A stretch of 23,440 nt of DNA from the NCBI GenBank assembly GCA_046728155.1, contig JBKPDY010000075.1, positions 1 to 23,440 on the forward strand. The letters are read 5' to 3'. Shown piece by piece: positions 14,392 through 22,283 of the stretch (its first letter is position 1; every line of letters starts with the position of its first letter). The position numbers were made by a program, and so were the translations under genes. This DNA is from CAWDLX01 sp046728155 (GTDB lineage: Bacteria > Actinomycetota > Actinomycetes > Mycobacteriales > Micromonosporaceae). Under the pieces are notes generated by a model. It worked only from the letters and a program-made list of their open reading frames with translations, did not search any database and was not told the DNA's origin.

Positions 14392-15018
14392 ATGATGCGG
14401 GTGCGTAGCGCAGGTCAGGCCCTACTCGTCGCGACCGTGCTCGCCCTCGCCGGTTGCGGATCCAGCCCTCCGGCCTCGCCTGCACCGCCGGCTTCGAGCA
14501 GTGGGCCGACGACATCGGCGAGCCCCGGCGACAGCGCGTCGGCATCGCCCACCGCATCGCCGGGTGAGGTGGTCGAGTTCAGCGTGGATGGTGCCGGCCC
14601 GTACCAGTTGGGCACGAAGCAGTCCGACCTGCAGGCGGCCGGGCGACTGGACGCCATCGGTCCCGGCCCACAGGGCTGCCCCGACACCACAACCGCCCGT
14701 GGCACCGGCAAGTGGACCGACGTGCACCTGTCATTCCACAAGGATGGAACCCTCTTCCTGCTGGAGAACCAGTCCACCTCCATACCGACGCCGTCCGGGG
14801 CGTACCTGGGTACCTCGTTGGCCGACCTGAAGAAGATCTACGCCAAGACGACGAACGAGAGCCTCGTCCGCGGCCAGAACACGGCTTTCCTCGTCATCAC
14901 CATCTCGGGCCGGGGAATCCTGTTCGTACTGAGCTCGATCCAGACCGTGACCTCGATGTTGGCCGCGGACGTGAGCTACCTGCGCTCCAACTTCGTCAAC
15001 GGGACACCGTTCTGCTAG
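14392..15018 (+). CDS. secreted lipoprotein of unknown function
   Basis: A 208-residue lipoprotein. The signal peptide (MMRVRSAGQALLVATVLALAGC) ends in a perfect lipobox LAGC, with Cys22 as the lipid-modified residue. A Ser/Pro/Ala/Thr-rich linker (23-60) leads to a compact domain (61-208). Two further cysteines, Cys97 (QGCPDT) and the final Cys208, could pair. The domain opens with VVEFSVDGAGPYQLGTKQSDLQAAG and repeats a similar phrase at GAYLGTSLADLKKIY, suggesting two related halves of a small alpha/beta repeat, as in some surface lipoproteins. The function is unknown; it would be anchored on the outer face of the membrane. No ribosome site is evident before the ATG pair at 14392/14395, so a leaderless start is possible. 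Confidence 0.82.
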   Translation: MMRVRSAGQALLVATVLALAGCGSSPPASPAPPASSSGPTTSASPGDSASASPTASPGEVVEFSVDGAGPYQLGTKQSDLQAAGRLDAIGPGPQGCPDTTTARGTGKWTDVHLSFHKDGTLFLLENQSTSIPTPSGAYLGTSLADLKKIYAKTTNESLVRGQNTAFLVITISGRGILFVLSSIQTVTSMLAADVSYLRSNFVNGTPFC

Positions 15019-15084
15019 TCCACAGTGGATACCGGGGGCACACCCGCCGAACCATGATCGCACGCTCTGCCGGATTGCCATGAC

Positions 15085-15894
15085 TCAAAGGGAATCCGGG
15101 TAAGGGCTGGCGCCGGCGGCGATCCGGGCGAGCATCTCGCGGTGGTACGCCCGCGTCGCCCGGTACACGCCGGACCCGAAGCTGACCCTGGCCACACCGA
15201 GGCCTGCCAGCTCGGTCAAGCTGGGCGCCGAGGGCGTGAACAGGACGTTGACCCGTCCGACAGCCTCAACCAACGTACGAATGGCGCCGGGCTCGGCCAG
15301 GACGATGGGGAAGACGCAGTCGGCGCCGGCGTCGCGGTAGAGCTGTGCCCGGCGCAGCGCGTCGTCGAGGCGTTGCTCCGGTGTCCCGGAACCGTGCAGG
15401 AAGGTGTCGACACGCGCGTTGATGACGAGATCGAGTCCACTGTGGTGGATGGCGGCGCCGACGGCAGAGAGCAGGTCGGCCTGCTCGTTCGCGTCCACGA
15501 CGGCACCCGCGTGGGGATCGGAGTCCTCCAGGTTGCAGCCGACTGCACCGGTGGCACAGAGGCGTTCGACGAGTTCCTCGGGCGCCATTCCGTACCCGCG
15601 CTCGATGTCGGCGGTCACCGGAACCCGCACCGCGTCGACGATGCGCGCCACCGCGTCGAGCATCTCGGCCACCGGGGTCATCTCGCCGTCGGCGTACCCC
15701 AGCGATGCGGCGACAGCGGCGCTGCTGGTCGCGACGGCAGGGAAGCCGGCGGCCACGACCGTACGGGCGGAGTCCTGGTCCCAGGCATTCGGCAGGATCA
15801 CCGGGTCGCCGGGTACGTGGAGCGCCCGCAGCGCCGCCGCCCGCTCACGGAGCGCCACCGCGGGGTCGGCCGCGGCCGGAACACGCGTGCTCAC
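15085..15894 (-). CDS. isocitrate lyase / PEP mutase superfamily protein
   Basis: A 269-residue TIM-barrel protein of the PEP mutase/isocitrate lyase superfamily. VILPNAWDQDSAR (32-44), ATSSAAVAASLGYADGE (55-71), VTADIERGYG (93-102) and GCNLEDS (119-125) are the conserved metal- and substrate-binding segments, with Asp96, Glu98 and Glu123 at the Mg ligand places. The KKCGH-type catalytic loop of isocitrate and methylisocitrate lyases is absent (DPHAGAVVDANEQA instead), so lyase activity of that kind is unlikely. A hydrolase or lyase on another 2-oxo acid or phosphonate is possible. The GTG at 15894 is chosen because it overlaps the upstream AhpD-like stop codon as GTGA, which implies translational coupling. 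An in-frame ATG at 15936 would overlap by 46 bp. Confidence 0.82.
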   Translation of the reverse strand: MSTRVPAAADPAVALRERAAALRALHVPGDPVILPNAWDQDSARTVVAAGFPAVATSSAAVAASLGYADGEMTPVAEMLDAVARIVDAVRVPVTADIERGYGMAPEELVERLCATGAVGCNLEDSDPHAGAVVDANEQADLLSAVGAAIHHSGLDLVINARVDTFLHGSGTPEQRLDDALRRAQLYRDAGADCVFPIVLAEPGAIRTLVEAVGRVNVLFTPSAPSLTELAGLGVARVSFGSGVYRATRAYHREMLARIAAGASPYPDSL

Positions 15895-16358
15895 GGCAGT
15901 GGCCACGGTCGTGCGGTGGCTCCCAGGCGGTTCCATGCGTTGATCACCGTTATCGTCCAGATCAGTTCGGCGAGCTCCACCTCGGTAAACTCGACGGACG
16001 CGCTGGCGAAGACCTCGTCGGAGACCGGCCCGTCGGTCAGCCGGGTCGCCGCCTCGGTCAATTCCAACGCGGCCCGCTCACGGGCGGTGAAGACAGGGGC
16101 CTCGCGCCACACGGCAAGCAGGTGGAGGCGTCGCTCGTCCTCACCCGCGGCGCGGGCGTCACGAGTGTGCATGTCCACGCAGTAGACGCAGCCGTTGAGC
16201 TGTGACGCGCGCGTGCGTACCAGCTCCAGCAACGACGATTCGAGGCTGGTCTGGCGAGATGCGGCGTCGAGAGCGTTCATGGCCTTGTTCATGCGAGGGG
16301 CGAGAGCGTCGACGGCGAGTCGGACGCCGGGGACCACGGGAGCGGTTGTCGTTGTCAT
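15891..16358 (-). CDS. carboxymuconolactone decarboxylase / AhpD-like protein
   Basis: A 155-residue member of the CMD/AhpD family. It carries the complete AhpD active-site pattern: Glu45, then eleven residues to Cys57, a CVYC motif (Cys57, Cys60), and His64. This is the arrangement used for alkylhydroperoxidase activity. The C-terminal half (VELAELIWTITVINAWNRLG) is the typical helical tail. It probably acts as a small peroxidase or thiol-dependent detoxifier. It is the first gene of a two-gene unit with the PEP-mutase-superfamily gene (4-bp overlap) and is divergent, with a 48-bp gap, from a MocR-type regulator that likely controls it. The start is the ATG at 16358; the open frame extends upstream into the regulator's coding sequence, but that part is a shadow. 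Confidence 0.87.
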   Translation of the reverse strand: MTTTTAPVVPGVRLAVDALAPRMNKAMNALDAASRQTSLESSLLELVRTRASQLNGCVYCVDMHTRDARAAGEDERRLHLLAVWREAPVFTARERAALELTEAATRLTDGPVSDEVFASASVEFTEVELAELIWTITVINAWNRLGATARPWPLP

Positions 16359-16406
16359 ACCAGCCACGCTACGAGGGGCAATGGCCTCGCGATAAGGTCC
16401 AATTCC

Positions 16407-17801
16407 GTGGCAATAGACTGGTCCACTTTCGGAGTCGATCTGCACCTCGAGAGGACCGTGGGCGCCGGCCGGCGATCCGGCCTGGAAAGGGCATTGCGCG
16501 ACGCAATCCGAGCCGGGCGGCTCGCGCCACAGACGCGGTTGCCGTCCACGCGTGCTCTCGCGGGGGAACTCGGCCTCGCCCGAGGCACCGTGGCCGCCGC
16601 TTACGACCAGCTTGTCGCCGAGGGATACCTGAGCGCGCGGACCGGATCCGGCACCATCGTGGCGGACGCGCCGGCGAGCCCACCGCGGCCCGCGGTCCGG
16701 GTCGCCGAACCGGCGCGGCCGCGGTTCGACATGCGGCCGGGCAGCCCTGATGTGTCGACCTTCCCCACGGGAGCGTGGATCCGGTCCACGCGTCGGGCAC
16801 TGGCGCGTGCGCCAGCCTCGACCTACGACTACGGCGACCCGCGCGGCCACGTCGTGCTGCGTACCGCCCTGGCCGAGTACCTCGGGCGAACGCGGGGCGT
16901 GGTCGCCACGGCTGACCACATCGTCGTCACGGCCGGATACATCCAGGCATTGGCCCTGCTCGCGACGGCTGTCGCACCGGGCACGATGGCGATGGAGAAT
17001 CCGGGCCTCCCCCATCACCGCGACGTTGTGCGACGTTGGGGCGCGACGGTACAAGCACTGCCGGTCGACCGCACGGGCGCCCGCACCGATCTACTGACCA
17101 CAATGGACGTACGGGCAGTGGTGCTGACCGCGGCCCATCAATACCCCACCGGTGTCACCCTCCATCCGCTGCGTCGCCAAGCCGTGCTCGCGTGGGCAGA
17201 GGTCCACAATGGTCTCGTCATCGAGGACGATTACGACGGCGAGTTCCGCTACGACCGCCAACCGGTCGGAGCCCTGCAGGGATTGGCACCGGACCGGGTC
17301 GCCTACGTGGGCACCGCGTCGAAGACGCTCGGGCCGGCCCTGCGACTAGGGTGGCTGGTCCTGCCCGAGCGGCTGATCGAGCCGGTCGCGTCGGCCAAGC
17401 AGCACACCGACGCACACACCGAGACCATCGGCCAGCTCGCACTCGCCGACCTCATCACCACCCACACGTACGACCGGCACATCCGCGGCTGTCGAGCCCG
17501 CTACCGGCGTCGCCGGGACCAGCTCGTCGAGCGCCTGGAACCCTTGGCACGACGGGGTTTCGACCTGCACGGCATCGCGGCCGGCCTGCACGTGATGGTC
17601 GGCCTGCCGAGCGATGGTCCGGACGAGGAGCAGGTCATCGCCCGGGCGGCGGCTCGCGGCCTGGCCCTGACCGGACTGGCCGAGCACTGGCACGCCCCGG
17701 ATGAGCACCCGAAGGGCATCATCGTCGGATACGCCACTCCCAACGAGGGCAGTTTCCCGGCCGCCCTCGACACCCTGGCCCGTACCCTGCGCGCGAGCTG
17801 A
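16407..17801 (+). CDS. MocR/PdxR-family transcriptional regulator (GntR HTH + aminotransferase domain)
   Basis: A 464-residue MocR-type regulator. The N-terminal winged helix-turn-helix (about 22-88) contains GLERALRDAIRAGRL, LPSTRALAGELGLARGTV and YDQLVAEGYLSARTGSGT. A linker (89-108) leads to a fold-type I aminotransferase domain with VIEDDYDGEFRY (271-282) and the PLP lysine Lys306 in TASKTLGPALRLGW. Such proteins sense PLP or its amino-acid adducts and act on promoters near their own gene. The very short divergent gap with the AhpD-like gene suggests it regulates that operon as well as itself. The sequence GGCAAT occurs at 16377 and 16409, with GGTCCAAT at 16396, as possible direct-repeat sites. 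GTG 16407 is the start. The gene ends 2 bp from the convergent polymerase-domain gene. Confidence 0.9.
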   Translation: MAIDWSTFGVDLHLERTVGAGRRSGLERALRDAIRAGRLAPQTRLPSTRALAGELGLARGTVAAAYDQLVAEGYLSARTGSGTIVADAPASPPRPAVRVAEPARPRFDMRPGSPDVSTFPTGAWIRSTRRALARAPASTYDYGDPRGHVVLRTALAEYLGRTRGVVATADHIVVTAGYIQALALLATAVAPGTMAMENPGLPHHRDVVRRWGATVQALPVDRTGARTDLLTTMDVRAVVLTAAHQYPTGVTLHPLRRQAVLAWAEVHNGLVIEDDYDGEFRYDRQPVGALQGLAPDRVAYVGTASKTLGPALRLGWLVLPERLIEPVASAKQHTDAHTETIGQLALADLITTHTYDRHIRGCRARYRRRRDQLVERLEPLARRGFDLHGIAAGLHVMVGLPSDGPDEEQVIARAAARGLALTGLAEHWHAPDEHPKGIIVGYATPNEGSFPAALDTLARTLRAS

Positions 17802-17803
17802 CC

Positions 17804-18760
17804 TCAGGAACGCCGGGCGCGCGCTCGCCGTTTACCCTCGTGCATCGCCTGCACCCGGGCGATCGGTATGGCGTGGCCCTCCGCCACCAGTTCGTCGCTG
17901 AGGCGCTGCCGCTCGGGAAGCATCGAGGACCACGGGTCGCCGCCGGCCATCGCCCGCGGGGCCGTGTGCAGCGTGAAATCGGCCGGAGTGATGCTCGGCA
18001 GGTCGTCCCACGAAACTGGAAACGATACCGGGACGCCAGGCCGGATGCGTGGGCTGTAGGCGGCCACGACGGTGGCCCCACCGGCGCGGGTCGAGTCGAT
18101 GAAGACCTTGCCGCCACGGTCCTCCCGGATGAACGCCGTGGTCGCCAGCGACGGGTCCACCCGCTGTGCCCGTTCGGCGATCGCCCGGGTCGCCGCGGCA
18201 GCATCCTCCAACGTGTGCCCGGCCACTGGAACGAAGACGTGCAGGCCCTTGGCGCCGCTCGTCTTCACCGCCCCGGTCAGTCCGAGATCGGCCAGCACCT
18301 GCCGCACCAACAACGCGGCCTGCACGGCAAGGGCGAACGTCTCGCCAGCGGGCGGGTCGATGTCGAGGATGAGGAAGTCAGGGTGCTCCCAGTCGGCCGT
18401 GCGCACCAGCGTCGGGTGATACTCCACGGCCCGTTGGTTCGCGAACCACAGCAGCGTGCGGCGGTCGTCGCAGAGCGCGTAGGAGACTTCGCGATGCGAG
18501 CTCTCCGCCCACAGCGAGACCGTGCGGATCCAGTCGGGGGCGTACTTCGGCAGGTTCTTCTGCATGAATGGTTCCTGCCCGGGGCGCACCCGGATCACCG
18601 AGAGCGGCCGGTCCCGCAGACCCTTGAGTATCGGTCCGCGGACCCCGTCGAGGTAGTCGATGAGATCCCGCTTGGAGGCTGACGCGCCCTCGAAGAGGGG
18701 CTGGTCGAGGTTGGTCAGCTCCACGCCGTCACGGATATCGTCGGCGGTCTTCTTCGCCAC
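17804..18760 (-). CDS. stand-alone LigD-type polymerase/primase domain (PolDom, PolD-like)
   Basis: A 318-residue protein equal to the polymerase domain of bacterial DNA ligase D, without ligase or nuclease domains. It has LSVIRVRPG...FMQKNLP (53-71), the catalytic LILDIDPP (130-137) with Asp133 and Asp135, the nucleotide-binding SGAKGLHVFVPV (168-179), and the third acidic residue Asp222 in KVFIDSTRAGG. All elements of the archaeo-eukaryotic primase fold are present. Related stand-alone proteins in mycobacteria (PolD1/PolD2, Prim-PolC) extend or fill DNA ends with ribonucleotides in break or base-excision repair. The GTG at 18760 follows GGGGAAGG with 6-nt spacing. A basic tail (KRRARARR) may bind DNA. 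No ku or ligase gene is adjacent here. The gene is convergent with the MocR gene. Confidence 0.87.
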   Translation of the reverse strand: MAKKTADDIRDGVELTNLDQPLFEGASASKRDLIDYLDGVRGPILKGLRDRPLSVIRVRPGQEPFMQKNLPKYAPDWIRTVSLWAESSHREVSYALCDDRRTLLWFANQRAVEYHPTLVRTADWEHPDFLILDIDPPAGETFALAVQAALLVRQVLADLGLTGAVKTSGAKGLHVFVPVAGHTLEDAAAATRAIAERAQRVDPSLATTAFIREDRGGKVFIDSTRAGGATVVAAYSPRIRPGVPVSFPVSWDDLPSITPADFTLHTAPRAMAGGDPWSSMLPERQRLSDELVAEGHAIPIARVQAMHEGKRRARARRS

Positions 18761-18813
18761 GGTCAGCCTTCCCCGATCGTTCGTACGCGCCGCAGCCTAC
18801 CTGCCGTTGCGCC

Positions 18814-18819
18814 GATAAT
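18814..18819 (+). promoter_or_regulatory. -10 element GATAAT of the TMEM175 gene (leaderless-type)
   Basis: GATAAT overlaps the ATG at 18818 and ends 7 nt before the in-frame GTG at 18827. Actinobacterial leaderless promoters usually place the transcription start about 7 nt after the -10 and on the start codon itself. No ribosome site is present. This favours transcription and translation both starting at 18827. Confidence 0.45.
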
Positions 18820-19438
18820 GGCGCGTGTGAGCGAGACCGGGCGGACCGAGGCGTTCAGCGACGGCGTCTTCGCCATCGCCATCACCCTGCTCGTGCTCGA
18901 TCTACGGGTACCCATGCGCGACACCCTGCACGGCTCGCTGGCCCGCGCGCTCGGCCACCAGTGGCCGGCGTTCGCGGCGTACGTGACGAGTTTCCTCGTC
19001 ATCGGCATCATCTGGGTGAACCATCACGGTGTCTTCGAACTGATCGGTCGGATCGACCGGCTGGCCCTGTTCCTCAATCTCCTCCTGCTGATGACGGTCG
19101 TCGCCATCCCCTTCACGACCGCACTGATATCGGAGTACCTCACCGACGGCGCCGATGCCCGTACGGCTGCGCTGGTCTACTCGGCCGTGATGCTGGCGAT
19201 GTCGGTCGGCTTCGCCGGCCTGTACTCCTACGTGGCCCACCGACCGGCGCTGCTGGCCGACGGCGTGGATCCGGTCGATGTCCGGGCGTCGATCGTGCGG
19301 TTCAGCGCCGTCGGGACGGGACTCTACGTCGGGACGCTTCTGGTGGCGCTGATCAGCGCGCCGCTGTGCCTGCTCGCCCACCTACTGATCGCCTTGTACT
19401 ACTGCTTCCAGCAGATCCGACCGGCCGGGGCCGCGTAG
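18818..19438 (+). CDS. TMEM175-family (DUF1211) potassium channel-like membrane protein
   Basis: A 206-residue six-span membrane protein. The first span has the family signature R-x3-FSDGVFAIAITLLVLDLR (Arg9, Phe13-Ser14-Asp15), whose FSD residues line the ion pathway of bacterial TMEM175 channels. The second hydrophobic region contains YVTSFLVIGIIWVNHHGVFE, also characteristic. Bacterial members are small tetrameric potassium-permeable channels in the plasma membrane. The start is uncertain: the ATG at 18818 overlaps a likely -10 hexamer, and the GTG at 18827 (protein beginning MSETGRTEAFSD, three residues shorter) fits a leaderless transcript and the usual N-terminus better. It is divergent from the PolDom gene with a 57-bp gap and convergent with the agl operon. 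No functional link to neighbours is apparent. Confidence 0.9.
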   Translation: MARVSETGRTEAFSDGVFAIAITLLVLDLRVPMRDTLHGSLARALGHQWPAFAAYVTSFLVIGIIWVNHHGVFELIGRIDRLALFLNLLLLMTVVAIPFTTALISEYLTDGADARTAALVYSAVMLAMSVGFAGLYSYVAHRPALLADGVDPVDVRASIVRFSAVGTGLYVGTLLVALISAPLCLLAHLLIALYYCFQQIRPAGAA

Positions 19439-19441
19439 CGG

Positions 19442-19621
19442 TCAGGCCGGTACCGCGAGCGGCCCGGGCGGCTGGGTCATGCGGAGTCCCCTATAGGGGG
19501 CCTGAGACTCCCCAGTTGCCGACCACGTGAGGCATAGATAGCCTTCTTCGGTTCCAAGATCCAACAGGGCATCGAGGATGTCCAAGGAAAGTGGGCATTT
19601 CCCGATATTCTGTTGGATCAT
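19442..19621 (-). CDS. possible small protein or gene remnant downstream of the alpha-glucosidase
   Basis: An open frame of 59 codons starting at ATG 19621, 32 bp beyond the alpha-glucosidase stop. The translation (MIQQNIGKCPLSLDILDALL, then DLGTEEGYLCLTWSATGESQ) is not low-complexity and looks protein-like in its first 37 residues. However, its codons use more A/T in third positions than any neighbour, and no ribosome site is visible. It could be a foreign or decayed fragment, a small gene, or chance. I do not recognise it. Confidence 0.25.
   Translation of the reverse strand: MIQQNIGKCPLSLDILDALLDLGTEEGYLCLTWSATGESQAPYRGLRMTQPPGPLAVPA
19483..19511. terminator. nested palindrome between convergent units (possible bidirectional terminator)
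   Basis: A 12-bp perfect palindrome CCCCTATAGGGG (19488-19499) lies inside outer arms GGAGT (19483-19487) and ACTCC (19507-19511). It stands 44 bp after the TMEM175 stop (plus) and beyond the alpha-glucosidase stop (minus), where a two-way terminator would be expected. There is no U-run on either side, so termination is unproven. Confidence 0.3.
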
Positions 19622-19653
19622 GCGCACTGCGAACGGCGTGCACGCCGGTGGCC

Positions 19654-21321
19654 TCAGCTCGCGTGACGCAGCCAGACGGCCGTGTCGGACGGGAGACCGT
19701 CGCCGTCGAGCCGGCCGCTGGCCAGGATCAGCTCCCGGTAGGGCGGTATTCGAACCGTGGTCGCGGAGAGGTTCACGACGCAGACGAACCCGTCGCCCCG
19801 CGTGAAGGCGAGCACGTCCGGCCGCGAGGGCAGCCATGTCAGCGGCCCGTCCCCGAGCGCGGGATCGGCGCGATGCCGGCGGAGCGCATTACGGTAGAGC
19901 TCGAGCATCGACGAAGGGTCACCTTGCTGGGCGGCGACCGTGTACGAACGCCACTTCGCCGGTTGGGGCAGCCACGGGGTGGCGGTGGCATCGCCGGGGC
20001 TGAACGCGAATGGCGGCTCCTCACCCGACCACGGCAGCGGAACGCGGCAGCCGTCGCGCCCGGGGTTGGCCCCACTGGTCTGCCAGAACATCGGATCCTG
20101 ACGTAGCTCATCCGGGATGTCCTCGACCTCGTACAGGCCGAGCTCCTCGCCCTGGTAGATGTAGGCCGATCCGGGCAGGGCGAGCAGCAGCAGCACCGCG
20201 GCCCGGGAACGGCGCGTACCCAGCTCCAGGTTGGTGTACGCGCCGAGTTGGCGGTAGTCCAGCGAGAACCGAGTATCGGCCCGGCCGTAGCGAGTCACGT
20301 GCCGGACAACGTCGTGATTGGATAGTACCCAGGTCGCCGGCGCCCCCACCGGGGCGTGCAGCGCGATCCCGTCGTCGATCACCTTGCGCATCGCCGACGC
20401 GTCCCATGGACAGCCGAGGAAGTCGAAGTTGAATGCCGTGTGCAGCTCGTCCGGGCGAAGATAGAGGGCGAACCGCTCGGGAGCCTCGGGCAACCACACC
20501 TCGCCGATGAGAGCCCGCGGCTGTTCGTAGCTGTCGGCGATCCGTCGCCACGCCCGGTAGACCTCGTGCACCTCGTCCCGGTCGGCGTATGGATGGGGCA
20601 GCGGTGGATCGTCCGGGTCGAAGTCGGCCAGGGCCGGGTCCTTGATCAGCAGGGCGGCAGAGTCGATGCGTACGCCGTCGGCCCCGCGGTCGAACCAGAA
20701 CCGCAGCACGTCCTCGAACTCCTGGTGGACCGTGGGGTTATCCCAGTTGAGGTCCGGCTGACCGGGTGCGAAGAGGTGCAGGTACCACTCACCGTCCGTG
20801 CCGTCCGGATTCTTCGTCCGGGTCCACGCCGGACCACCGAAGATGGACGACCAGTTGTTCGGGGGCAGCTCCCCGCTGTCCCCTCGTCCCGGCCGGAACC
20901 AGAACAGGTCCCGCAGGCTCGAGCCCGGGCCCGCTTCGATCGCCCGTTTGAACCAGGGGTGGGCGTCGGAGCAGTGGTTCGGCACGATGTCGACGATGAT
21001 CCGGATGCCGAGCGCGTGTGCCTCCTGGATCAACGCCTCCGCGTCGGCCAGGGTGCCGAAGAGCGGATCGATCTCGCGGTAGTCGGCCACGTCGTAGCCG
21101 GCGTCGGCCATCGGTGAGGCGTACCACGGGTTGAACCAGACCGCGTCGATTCCGAGTCCGGCCAGGTAGTTCAAATGGGAGCGGATACCGACGAGATCGC
21201 CGACGCCGTCGCCGTTGCCGTCCGCGAAGCTGCGCGGATAGATCTGGTAGATGGCGGCGGAGCGCCACCACTGCCCGGCGAGCGGCGCCCCGGGTAGGTC
21301 GGGGGCTTCGGTGTCACGCAC
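19654..21321 (-). CDS. aglA: GH13 alpha-glucosidase (oligo-1,6-/alpha-1,4-glucosidase type)
   Basis: A 555-residue cytoplasmic glycoside hydrolase of family 13. WWRSAAIYQIYPRSFADGNGDG (18-39) is the classic start of this clade. GVRIDSA gives the nucleophile Asp220, LIGEVW the acid/base Glu274 and SNHDVVRH the transition-state Asp337. The calcium-like loop near residues 33-41 (DGNGDGVGD) and IVPNHCSD (112-119) are present. Length is normal and there is no signal peptide. It should hydrolyse imported maltose-, sucrose- or isomaltose-type oligosaccharides to glucose. It is the last gene of the minus-strand operon of two sugar permeases and a binding protein, in the order of the Streptomyces aglEFG-aglA locus, from which the symbol is borrowed. 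The start is GTG 21321 with only a weak ribosome site; 60 bp separate it from the permease gene. Confidence 0.9.
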   Translation of the reverse strand: MRDTEAPDLPGAPLAGQWWRSAAIYQIYPRSFADGNGDGVGDLVGIRSHLNYLAGLGIDAVWFNPWYASPMADAGYDVADYREIDPLFGTLADAEALIQEAHALGIRIIVDIVPNHCSDAHPWFKRAIEAGPGSSLRDLFWFRPGRGDSGELPPNNWSSIFGGPAWTRTKNPDGTDGEWYLHLFAPGQPDLNWDNPTVHQEFEDVLRFWFDRGADGVRIDSAALLIKDPALADFDPDDPPLPHPYADRDEVHEVYRAWRRIADSYEQPRALIGEVWLPEAPERFALYLRPDELHTAFNFDFLGCPWDASAMRKVIDDGIALHAPVGAPATWVLSNHDVVRHVTRYGRADTRFSLDYRQLGAYTNLELGTRRSRAAVLLLLALPGSAYIYQGEELGLYEVEDIPDELRQDPMFWQTSGANPGRDGCRVPLPWSGEEPPFAFSPGDATATPWLPQPAKWRSYTVAAQQGDPSSMLELYRNALRRHRADPALGDGPLTWLPSRPDVLAFTRGDGFVCVVNLSATTVRIPPYRELILASGRLDGDGLPSDTAVWLRHAS

Positions 21322-21381
21322 GGTTGTACCTGCTTCCGGTTGGACGTGTATGCCGGGAGTTTGGTCGGATGCCGAGAACCG

Positions 21382-22272
21382 TCAGCCTTTGAGACTTCCC
21401 GCGGTGAGCCCGGACATGATGTTCTTCTGGAATATGAGAAAGAAGAGGATCGCGGGGATGGCGGCGATAACGGCCGCGGCGACGACGACGTTCTGCCCCA
21501 CCCCGGTGCTGAACGCATAGATGCCCACGTTCACCGTCTTGGAGTCCGGTCCCGGCTCAACCAGCAGTGGCCAGAGGAAGTCCTTCCACGTCGTCGTGAC
21601 CGAGAAGATGGCGACGACGCCGATGATGGGCCGCGAGATCGGCAGTACGACCGACCACAGTGTCCGAATTGGACCGGCGCCGTCGACCGCCGCGGCCGAG
21701 AGCAGATCCTCCGGTACCGAGTCGAAGAACCGCTTCAGCAGGAACACGTTGAACGCGGTGGTGACCGCCGGCAGCCAGATCGCCCACGGCGTATCGAGCA
21801 GGTTCCAGTCGGTGAACGGCATGCCCTTCACCGTGACGTACTGCGGGATCACCAGCACGGTCGACGGGATCATCAGTGTCGCCAGCATCAGGCCGAGGGC
21901 GATGTTGCCGAACCTGGGGCGCAGCTTGGAGAACGAGTACGCGGCCGCGACCTGGAAGACCAATTGGAAGGCGAGCGCGCCGGCCGCGTAGTAGGTCGTG
22001 TTGAGCAGCAAGCGGCCAAGCTCGATATCCGTCCAGGCTTCCTTGTAGTTGTTGAGGTTTGGATTCTGCGGGAACAGAGTCGGTGGGATCTGGGCGAATT
22101 CCCGGCCGGTCTTGAGACCGCCGGTGACCATCCAGTACAGCGGGCCGAGGAACGCCAACGAGAACAGCGCGATGACGCCGACGAGGAGGATCCAGTAGGT
22201 GCGTCGTCCACTCGGGCGATGCAGTCGAGCCGGCGAGATGAGGGTACGGTTCGACGTCTGTATCACGGCCAT
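21382..22272 (-). CDS. aglG: carbohydrate ABC transporter permease (MalG/AglG type)
   Basis: A 296-residue inner-membrane permease with six spans. The coupling-helix EAA motif is EDLLSAAAVDGAGPIRTLWSVVLPISRP, which contacts the ATPase (probably MsiK or MalK, not encoded here). The C-terminus (IFQKNIMSGLTAGSLKG) is that of MalG-type subunits. FAQIPPTLFPQNPNLNNYKEAW is the usual external loop after the first span. The ATG at 22272 follows AGAAGGG with 6-nt spacing, and the upstream permease stops 11 bp before it, so the two are co-translated from one mRNA. The open frame continues upstream to 22554 inside the other permease gene, but that part is a shadow. With its partner it forms the pore for alpha-glucoside uptake, inferred from the linked alpha-glucosidase. 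Confidence 0.92.
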   Translation of the reverse strand: MAVIQTSNRTLISPARLHRPSGRRTYWILLVGVIALFSLAFLGPLYWMVTGGLKTGREFAQIPPTLFPQNPNLNNYKEAWTDIELGRLLLNTTYYAAGALAFQLVFQVAAAYSFSKLRPRFGNIALGLMLATLMIPSTVLVIPQYVTVKGMPFTDWNLLDTPWAIWLPAVTTAFNVFLLKRFFDSVPEDLLSAAAVDGAGPIRTLWSVVLPISRPIIGVVAIFSVTTTWKDFLWPLLVEPGPDSKTVNVGIYAFSTGVGQNVVVAAAVIAAIPAILFFLIFQKNIMSGLTAGSLKG

Positions 22273-22283
22273 GTCGTACCCTT

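Noticed and set aside
16359..17054. Long upstream extension of the AhpD-like frame
   Set aside because: It lies antisense to the MocR regulator, is rich in Arg/Gly shadow-type composition, and the family starts at the ATG at 16358.
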